This document shows, one piece after another, positions 8,315-13,271 of a stretch of DNA of 13,271 nucleotides (its first letter is position 1; every line of letters begins with the position of its first letter). A model generated the notes under the pieces. The model ran no database searches and was not told the origin of the DNA. It saw nothing but the letters and a program-made list of their open reading frames with translations. This DNA is from an uncultured Oscillospiraceae bacterium (lineage in GTDB: Bacteria > Bacillota > Clostridia > Oscillospirales > Oscillospiraceae), in NCBI GenBank assembly GCA_934589675.1, contig CAKTOF010000028.1:1-13271 (forward strand), given 5' to 3'. A program made the position numbers and the translations under genes.

Positions 8315-8797
8315 TTGAAAAAGCTGACATTCGCCGTCTGCTGCCTCATGGTGGCGCGGACGGTGCGCCATCTGCGCCAGACCTCGCGGTTTTCGCAGAT
8401 GGATACGTGCATGCAGCACGGCGGCGTGAGCGTCACGCAGCACTCCGTCGCCGTGGCGTATCTGAGCTGCCGCATCGCCTGCGCGCTGCATCTGCGCGTG
8501 GACTATGATTCGCTCATCCGCGGCGCGCTGCTGCACGACTATTTTCTCTACGACTGGCACGACCCTGATCCGAGCCACCGTCTGCACGGCTTCCGCCACG
8601 CCCGCTTTGCGCTGAAAAACGCGAGCGAGGATTTTTCGCTCACGCCGTGCGAGGAGAACATCATCGCGCGCCACATGTTCCCGCTCAACCCCACGCCGCC
8701 GCGCTGCCGCGAGGCGTGGATCGTCTGCCTTGCCGACAAGCTGTGCGCCGTGCGCGAGACGGTGCGCCGCCCTCGCCGCGCCCGCGCGGCCGTCTGA
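8315..8797 (+). CDS. HD-domain metal-dependent phosphohydrolase, uncharacterised
   Basis: A 160-residue protein with the HD superfamily pattern: H43 (TQHSVAVAY), H74-D75 (ALLHDYFLYDWH), H95 (GFRHARFAL), H120 (NIIARHMFPL) and D141 (LADKLCAV). These are the residues that normally bind one or two divalent metals and hydrolyse phosphoester bonds, often in nucleotides or signalling nucleotides. The substrate cannot be told. The N-terminus is mildly hydrophobic (LTFAVCCLMVA) but reads more like a buried helix than a signal peptide. The C-terminus is a short basic tail (RRPRRARAAV). The start is a TTG at 8315, supported by AAGGAG (8298-8303) eleven bases upstream; the next in-frame ATG (8348) has no ribosome binding site. 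It has its own promoter and probably stands alone, as another promoter follows directly. Confidence 0.85.
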   Translation: MKKLTFAVCCLMVARTVRHLRQTSRFSQMDTCMQHGGVSVTQHSVAVAYLSCRIACALHLRVDYDSLIRGALLHDYFLYDWHDPDPSHRLHGFRHARFALKNASEDFSLTPCEENIIARHMFPLNPTPPRCREAWIVCLADKLCAVRETVRRPRRARAAV

Positions 8798-8804
8798 GCC
8801 GCGG

Positions 8805-8833
8805 TTGCCATCGGGCGAAAACGCTGGTATAAT
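8805..8833 (+). promoter_or_regulatory. Promoter of the membrane protein-PHP-rpiB operon
   Basis: TTGCCA (8805-8810), 17 bases, TATAAT (8828-8833). The -10 is perfect and the -35 matches TTGACA at five of six. The start point would be near 8840, right at the base of the first leader hairpin. Confidence 0.82.
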
Positions 8834-8840
8834 GAGCGCA

Positions 8841-8890
8841 GGCCGCCCCGTGCGGCCGGAGACGATTATTCCGCCGGGCGCGTCCCGGCG
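8841..8890 (+). promoter_or_regulatory. Two stem-loops in the leader of the membrane protein gene
   Basis: Stem 1: GGCCGC (8841-8846), loop CCCGT, GCGGCC (8852-8857). Stem 2: CGCCGGG (8872-8878), loop CGCGT, CCCGGCG (8884-8890). Stem 1 lies at the predicted 5' end of the transcript and stem 2 ends four bases before the GGAGGT ribosome binding site (8895-8900). Neither has a T-run, so they are not terminators. They may stabilise the mRNA or tune translation. No known riboswitch or T-box sequence is recognised. Confidence 0.6.
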
Positions 8891-8907
8891 CATGGGAGGT
8901 GCGGTCG

Positions 8908-10113
8908 TTGCCCGATTTTCTCGACCTTCACGCGGGTGCTTCGCTGCTCAGGCACGTCGATTTTGTGTCGGCGCTCATCTGCCTTCTGATCTTCGCGGGG
9001 CTGCTCGTCTATTTTGACGCCTTCTGCCGCGCCATGGCTCCGCGCGGCGGCACGCTGGAGTGGATCGCGATGTATGACCGCGCGCCGCTCTCGTTTGGCG
9101 GGCTCTTTTCCCGGTATGGCCGGCGGGACTATGTGCCCATGCTCGTCTTTTCGGCGCTCTCGGCCGGGCTCATCGCGTTCGGCGCCGTGCGCATCGCGCG
9201 CGGCGGAAGCATTGCGCTCGCGTCCATCCTGCTCGAGCCGGATTCACTTCTGCGCGGCCTCGGCGGCTGCGCGCTGTTTAGCGGGCTGTCGCTTCTCCCC
9301 TGCTATGCGCTGCTGCGCCGCCTCTCCGGGCGGACGGACGCCGCTGCGCTCAGCACGGCGCTCTTTGCCGTCACGCTCGTGCCGTCCGGCGCGCCATACA
9401 GCTTCTCCGTGCCGTGCCTGCTGCTGTCGGCCGTGTTCTTCGTGCGCTTTGTCTCGGCGGAGGACGCGCGGCTTCGCGCGTCCGTGCTGCCGCTCATCGC
9501 CTCGGGCGCGCTGTTCGGCCTCGCCGTGTGGGCCGAGCACACCGTGCTCTGGTTTGGCATCGGCTATGTGATCCTGCTTGTTTTCGCGCTTGCGCTCCGC
9601 GTGCGCGCGCACCAGAGCGTGGGCGCTGCTCTGCTGACGCTGCTTTTCTTTGTGCTCGGCTTTGCCGTCCCGCTCGTGCTCATCTGTCTGCCCACGGCGA
9701 TCCTTGGGCGCGGCATGGCCTTCCCCGCCGCGCTCATGACCTCGCGCTTCTGGCGGTTTGTCTGGGTGCGGACGCTCTCGTTCCGCATCTGGATCGACCC
9801 GCTCGCGCTCGCCGGGACGACGGTGCTCGGCCCGCTGCTGTGGTGGGGCGGGATGCTTGCGATGTTCTGCGCCGCCGCCTGCGCCGTCACGCGGCGCGAC
9901 GGGCGCGCGCTCGTGTGTACCGTGCTTTATCTGGCCGGGACGCTCGTTTGGGTGTTCTCCGGCTCGGCGCTCGGCGCAGCCGCGTGCGCGCTGACGCTCT
10001 GCTTCGTCTTTACCGGCCTGCTCTCGCGCGGGCGCGCCGCGCTGGCATACGGCTACGGCGCCGCCTGCTTCCTTTGCAGCACGGTGCTGCCCGTGCTGGC
10101 CTATCTGCTCTGA
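8908..10113 (+). CDS. Polytopic membrane protein of unknown function
   Basis: A 401-residue integral membrane protein with roughly ten to twelve hydrophobic segments, for example about 18-38, 76-95, 118-136, 157-171, 182-198, 203-222, 227-253, 289-317, 323-341 and 368-390. Loops are Arg-rich. The first inter-membrane loop (39-75) contains EWIAMYDRAP and FSRYGRRDY. I do not recognise the family. The layout of a long multi-spanning core with an acidic residue in an early loop is loosely like GT-C glycosyltransferases (ArnT/PMT type), but no diagnostic motif is certain. The start is taken as TTG 8908 because GGAGGT (8895-8900) is seven bases upstream; a GTG at 8899 overlaps that site. It leads an operon with the PHP enzyme 13 bases downstream and rpiB, under the promoter at 8805-8833. 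Confidence 0.78.
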   Translation: MPDFLDLHAGASLLRHVDFVSALICLLIFAGLLVYFDAFCRAMAPRGGTLEWIAMYDRAPLSFGGLFSRYGRRDYVPMLVFSALSAGLIAFGAVRIARGGSIALASILLEPDSLLRGLGGCALFSGLSLLPCYALLRRLSGRTDAAALSTALFAVTLVPSGAPYSFSVPCLLLSAVFFVRFVSAEDARLRASVLPLIASGALFGLAVWAEHTVLWFGIGYVILLVFALALRVRAHQSVGAALLTLLFFVLGFAVPLVLICLPTAILGRGMAFPAALMTSRFWRFVWVRTLSFRIWIDPLALAGTTVLGPLLWWGGMLAMFCAAACAVTRRDGRALVCTVLYLAGTLVWVFSGSALGAAACALTLCFVFTGLLSRGRAALAYGYGAACFLCSTVLPVLAYLL

Positions 10114-10126
10114 AACGGAGGCAATC

Positions 10127-10933
10127 ATGCTCGTCAATTACCACTGCCACAGCATCTGCTCCATGGACTGCGACGTTCCCATGGCCGACATGGCGCGCGC
10201 CGCGCTCCGCGCCGGGGTGCAGCAGGTCTGCTTCACCGACCACTGCGACACGATCGACGAAAACGGCAATTTTTCGCCCGATGCGTTCTCGTGGGAGGCC
10301 GAGGAGCGCGAATTTGCCCGCGCGCGCGAGGCCGTCGGGGACCAGATGCAGCTTCGCCTCGGCGTGGAGCTCGGCGAGGCCGTGCTGCACCCTGACTACG
10401 CCGAAAAGATCCTCTCGCACGACCACATCGACTTTGTCATCGGCTCGGTTCACGCGCTGCCCGACCAGCCGGATTTCTATTTCCAGCGCTATGACAGCCG
10501 CGCGCGCTGCATGGAGCTGCTCGGCGCGTACCTCGATCAGCTCATCGCGCTGTCAAAAACAGACTATTATGACGTCATCGGCCACATCACCTACCCGCTG
10601 CGCTATATGCGCGTGCGCGACGGCGTCGACGTCGACCTGCGCCCGTTCGACGAGCGCGTGCGCGAGCTGCTCGGGCACGTCATCGCCCGCGGCCGCGGCA
10701 TCGAGCTCAACACGTCCGGGTATCTCAACTGCGGCGGCGAGCCCATGCCGCCGGAATATCTGCTGCGCCTCTACCGCTCCCTCGGCGGCGAGATCATCAC
10801 CGTCGGCTCAGACGCGCACGTGCCCGAGCGCATGGCGTCGTACCTCGCCGAGGGCATGGAGCTGCTGCGCCATGTGGGCTTTCGCTATGTGACCGTTTTC
10901 ACCGGCCGGAAGCCGGAATTCATCAAATTATAA
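10127..10933 (+). CDS. hisJ: PHP-family histidinol-phosphatase (HisJ/HisK type)
   Basis: A 268-residue PHP-domain phosphoesterase. Likely metal ligands and active-site residues are visible in family order: H6 and H8 (NYHCHS), D38-H39 (TDHCD), E81 and E84 (VELGE), H109 (GSVHAL), H153 (GHITYP), E193/N195 (IELNTSG) and D229/H231 (GSDAHVPE). Length and pattern fit the HisJ/HisK group that removes phosphate from L-histidinol phosphate, the penultimate step of histidine synthesis in Firmicutes. No other his gene is in the window, so a different phosphomonoester substrate is possible. GGAGG (10117-10121) lies five bases before the ATG. It is the middle gene of its operon, 13 bases after the membrane protein and 18 bases before rpiB. 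Confidence 0.85.
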   Translation: MLVNYHCHSICSMDCDVPMADMARAALRAGVQQVCFTDHCDTIDENGNFSPDAFSWEAEEREFARAREAVGDQMQLRLGVELGEAVLHPDYAEKILSHDHIDFVIGSVHALPDQPDFYFQRYDSRARCMELLGAYLDQLIALSKTDYYDVIGHITYPLRYMRVRDGVDVDLRPFDERVRELLGHVIARGRGIELNTSGYLNCGGEPMPPEYLLRLYRSLGGEIITVGSDAHVPERMASYLAEGMELLRHVGFRYVTVFTGRKPEFIKL

Positions 10934-10951
10934 TACTCGGAGGAATGCAAC

Positions 10952-11392
<441 letters not shown>

Positions 11393-11412
11393 CGCTTTTC
11401 CCGGAATTTCGA

Positions 11413-11453
11413 CCGCCGCGGACGGGTTTTTCGTCCGCGGCGGTTTTCTTTTT
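11413..11453 (+). terminator. Intrinsic terminator after rpiB
   Basis: CCGCCGCGGACG (11413-11424), loop GGTTTTT, CGTCCGCGGCGG (11432-11443), then TTTTCTTTTT. The perfect 12-bp GC-rich stem and long T-run make it a strong terminator. Confidence 0.96.
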
Positions 11454-11462
11454 CCACAGGCG

Positions 11463-11471
11463 TGTTATAAT
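11463..11471 (+). promoter_or_regulatory. Extended -10 promoter of the cardiolipin synthase gene
   Basis: TGTTATAAT gives the TG-N-TATAAT extended -10 pattern, with TATAAT at 11466-11471. There is no good -35 box, because that position falls in the T-run of the rpiB terminator. Transcription would start near 11478, about 25 bases before the ATG. Confidence 0.7.
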
Positions 11472-11502
11472 GGAGGTTATCAGACCCGAAAGGAGCCTCG
11501 CC

Positions 11503-13029
11503 ATGCGCAATCTGACCAAGCTTGTTTTCTCCCGTGTCGTCATCGTCTCGCTGCTCATTCTGGTGCAGCTTGGCGTCCTGCTCGTCGGAATGCTGAAGTT
11601 TCAGGAGTACTGGCGCTGGTTCTCGCTCGTGCTGCGCGTGATCAGCGTCGCGGCCATCCTCGTCATCATCTCAGACAAGACAGACCCGGCGTACAAAATG
11701 GCGTGGATCATCCCCATCCTCGCGCTGCCCGTGTTCGGCCTGCTGCTGTACCTGCTCTTCGGCGGCAACCGGCTGTCGCTGCGCATCAAGCGCAAGATGG
11801 CCTCGTTCAACCGCGTGCTCCGCTCGTCGCTGCGCGAGGATCCGGCCGTCATGGAGCGGCTCGGGGCGCTGAGTCCCGGCGCCGCGCGGCAGGCGCACTA
11901 TCTGTCTGAGACGAGCTACGGCCCCGTGTACGAGAACACGGAGGCGGAATATTTTCCCCTCGGCGACACAGCCTTTCCCCGGATGCTCGCGGAGCTGCGC
12001 CGCGCCGAGCGCTATATCTTTATCGAGTATTTCATCATCGGCTCGGGCAAAATGTGGGACGCCATCTTTGAGATCCTGAAGGAAAAAGCCGCCGCAGGCG
12101 TGGACGTGCGCGTCATCTATGACGACTTCGGCTGCATCACCGTGCTGCCCATGCACTTCCGGCAGGAGCTTGCCGCCGTCGGCATCCAGTGCGCCGTCTT
12201 CAATCCGTACATCCCCATCCTCTCCAGCCGCCTGAATAACCGCGACCACCGCAAATTCCTCATCGTCGACGGCAAGGTCGGCTTCACGGGCGGCATCAAC
12301 CTCGCCGACGAATACATCAACGAAAAAGAGCGCTTCGGCCACTGGAAGGACAACGCCATATTGCTCCGCGGCGACGCCGTCTGGTCGATGACCGTCATGT
12401 TTTTGTCGATGTGGAACTACATCCACGGCAACGTCGAGGACGTCTCGCGCTACCGCCCCGCGCCGTTTGAGACGGTCGGCCGCGGCTTTGTCCAGCCGTA
12501 TGCGGACAGCCCGCTCGACTTTGAGCGCGTCGGCGAGAACGTCTACCTCAGCCTCATCGCCACTGCGAAGCGAAGCATCTACATCACAACGCCCTACCTC
12601 ATCCCGGACAGCACGATGATCGGCGCGCTGTGCACCGCCGCGCGCGCGGGCATCGACGTGCGCATCATCACCCCGCGCATCCCGGACAAAAAATACGCCT
12701 ATGCGCTCACGCGCGCCAACTACGAGATCCTCATCGAGGCCGGCGTGCGCATTTTCGAGTATGTCCCCGGCTTCATCCACGCCAAGACGTTCTGGGTCGA
12801 CGGCGAATTTGCCACGGTCGGCACCGTGAACCTCGACTTCCGCAGCCTGTACCTGCACTTTGAAGACGGCGTGTGGATGTACAAGTCCGACTGTCTGCGC
12901 GACATTGAGCGCGATTTTGAGCAGACGTTTGCCGTCAGCGAGGAGATCACGCTCGACTTCTGCCGCAAGACCGGCCGCCCCACCCGCCTCTGGCGCGCGG
13001 TGCTGCGCATTTTCGCCCCGCTGATGTGA
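11503..13029 (+). CDS. cls: Cardiolipin synthase (phospholipase D superfamily)
   Basis: Cls joins two phosphatidylglycerol molecules into cardiolipin and glycerol at the cytoplasmic membrane. The 508 residues are the usual length. Hydrophobic N-terminal segments at about 12-33, 39-58 and 66-87 match the membrane-anchor region of bacterial Cls. Two HKD motifs of the PLD superfamily follow: H249-R-K251-(4)-D256 (HRKFLIVDG, then GFTGGINLADEY) and H426-A-K428-(4)-D433 (HAKTFWVDG, then GTVNLDFRS). I start at ATG 11503 because AAAGGAG (11489-11495) lies seven bases upstream. The frame stays open further back, but an ATG at 11470 overlaps the -10 box and more distant starts lie inside rpiB. It has its own promoter and terminator, so it is monocistronic. 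Confidence 0.95.
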   Translation: MRNLTKLVFSRVVIVSLLILVQLGVLLVGMLKFQEYWRWFSLVLRVISVAAILVIISDKTDPAYKMAWIIPILALPVFGLLLYLLFGGNRLSLRIKRKMASFNRVLRSSLREDPAVMERLGALSPGAARQAHYLSETSYGPVYENTEAEYFPLGDTAFPRMLAELRRAERYIFIEYFIIGSGKMWDAIFEILKEKAAAGVDVRVIYDDFGCITVLPMHFRQELAAVGIQCAVFNPYIPILSSRLNNRDHRKFLIVDGKVGFTGGINLADEYINEKERFGHWKDNAILLRGDAVWSMTVMFLSMWNYIHGNVEDVSRYRPAPFETVGRGFVQPYADSPLDFERVGENVYLSLIATAKRSIYITTPYLIPDSTMIGALCTAARAGIDVRIITPRIPDKKYAYALTRANYEILIEAGVRIFEYVPGFIHAKTFWVDGEFATVGTVNLDFRSLYLHFEDGVWMYKSDCLRDIERDFEQTFAVSEEITLDFCRKTGRPTRLWRAVLRIFAPLM

Positions 13030-13071
13030 AAAAAAGGCGCCCTGCCTCAGTGGGGCGTTCGTAAGGCAGTT

Positions 13072-13108
13072 AACGGAGCGTATCGGTGCGGATGCGCTCC
13101 GTTCCTTT
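13072..13108 (+). terminator. Probable terminator after cls
   Basis: AACGGAGCGTATC (13072-13084), loop GGTGCG, GATGCGCTCCGTT (13091-13103), with one T-G wobble in 13 pairs, followed by CCTTTAT. The T-run is short, so efficiency is uncertain. A second possible pairing, CTGCCT with AGGCAG (about 13042-13069), lies just upstream. Confidence 0.7.
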
Positions 13109-13146
13109 ATGCTATTATGACATATGGCACAGTCGCAGGCAGCCCC

Positions 13147-13202
13147 CTTGGCTCTCCCTCTGGGAGAGCTGTCACCGAAGGTGACTGAGAGGGTCTTACA
13201 GG
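13147..13202 (-). repeat. Two-hairpin intergenic repeat, copy D (inverted)
   Basis: This copy is the reverse complement of the A-C arrangement. In plus-strand order: GCTCTCCC (13151-13158), loop TCT, GGGAGAGC (13162-13169); then GTCACC (13171-13176), loop GAA, GGTGAC (13180-13185); then CTGAGAGGGTCTTACA. Both stems differ in sequence from copies A-C yet stay fully paired. Confidence 0.82.
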
Positions 13203-13271
13203 CGTTTTTGAATGGTGATATCAATTTGTGTGCACACGCCGCGAAAATCCATATCAACATCTCGGTTGGAA
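13203..13271. other. Right-end sequence without a recognisable gene
   Basis: The last 69 bases are more AT-rich than the genes. They contain a 10-bp palindrome GTGTGCACAC (13228-13237) and two ATATC motifs. No start codon with a ribosome binding site is visible before the window ends. Confidence 0.4.

Noticed and set aside
8096..8893. 265-codon minus-strand frame opposite the HD gene
   Set aside because: Shadow of the plus-strand gene, which has promoter, ribosome binding site and HD metal ligands. The minus frame also reads through the hairpin segment.
9414..10892. 492-codon plus-strand frame overlapping the membrane protein and hisJ genes
   Set aside because: Arg/Ala/Ser-rich off-frame translation across two genes with clear own frames and ribosome binding sites.
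13111..13130. Promoter-like AT-rich segment after the cls terminator
   Set aside because: A TATTAT-like hexamer is present but no -35 box and no downstream gene within the window.

Overview
The window is a GC-rich chromosomal stretch from a low-G+C-lineage Firmicute with unusually high GC. It is most consistent with an Oscillospiraceae-type gut Clostridia: hrcA-grpE-dnaK-dnaJ order, CIRCE operators, an SLH-type surface protein, strong AGGAGG ribosome binding sites, and compact two-hairpin intergenic repeats. The lineage call is inference from these traits; no marker gene for taxonomy is present.

Layout. (1) At the left, on the minus strand, lies an 819-residue secreted SLH-domain surface protein with a clear promoter (TTGACG-N17-TATGAT). 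(2) A gene-free stretch of about 620 bp (2664-3285) holds three copies of a two-hairpin repeat plus other hairpin repeats, then the heat-shock control region. (3) On the plus strand, hrcA-grpE-dnaK-dnaJ (3286-7973) form a class I heat-shock operon with one clear CIRCE, a second degenerate CIRCE-like site, a hairpin with T-run between dnaK and dnaJ, and a strong terminator after dnaJ. (4) About 340 bp without genes is full of inverted repeats and flanked by a 14-bp direct repeat. (5) A small HD-domain hydrolase gene has its own promoter. (6) A promoter-driven operon encodes a polytopic membrane protein of unknown function, a PHP-family histidinol-phosphatase-like enzyme and ribose-5-phosphate isomerase B, closed by a strong terminator. 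(7) A cardiolipin synthase gene has an extended -10 promoter and its own terminator. The right end holds a fourth, inverted copy of the two-hairpin repeat.

How the genes work together. HrcA would repress its own operon through CIRCE. GrpE and DnaJ are the co-chaperones of DnaK. RpiB (pentose phosphate pathway) and the PHP phosphatase (possibly histidine synthesis) both touch phosphosugar/PRPP-linked metabolism, but no other his genes are visible. Cardiolipin synthase and the SLH protein are envelope functions.

Most of the window is ordinary core genome. I found no phage, transposase, CRISPR array, tRNA or rRNA, and nothing I can honestly call a new multi-gene system. The best leads are the covarying repeat family, the possible double CIRCE, the dnaK-dnaJ hairpin, the possible insertion after dnaJ, and the structured leader of the unknown membrane protein.
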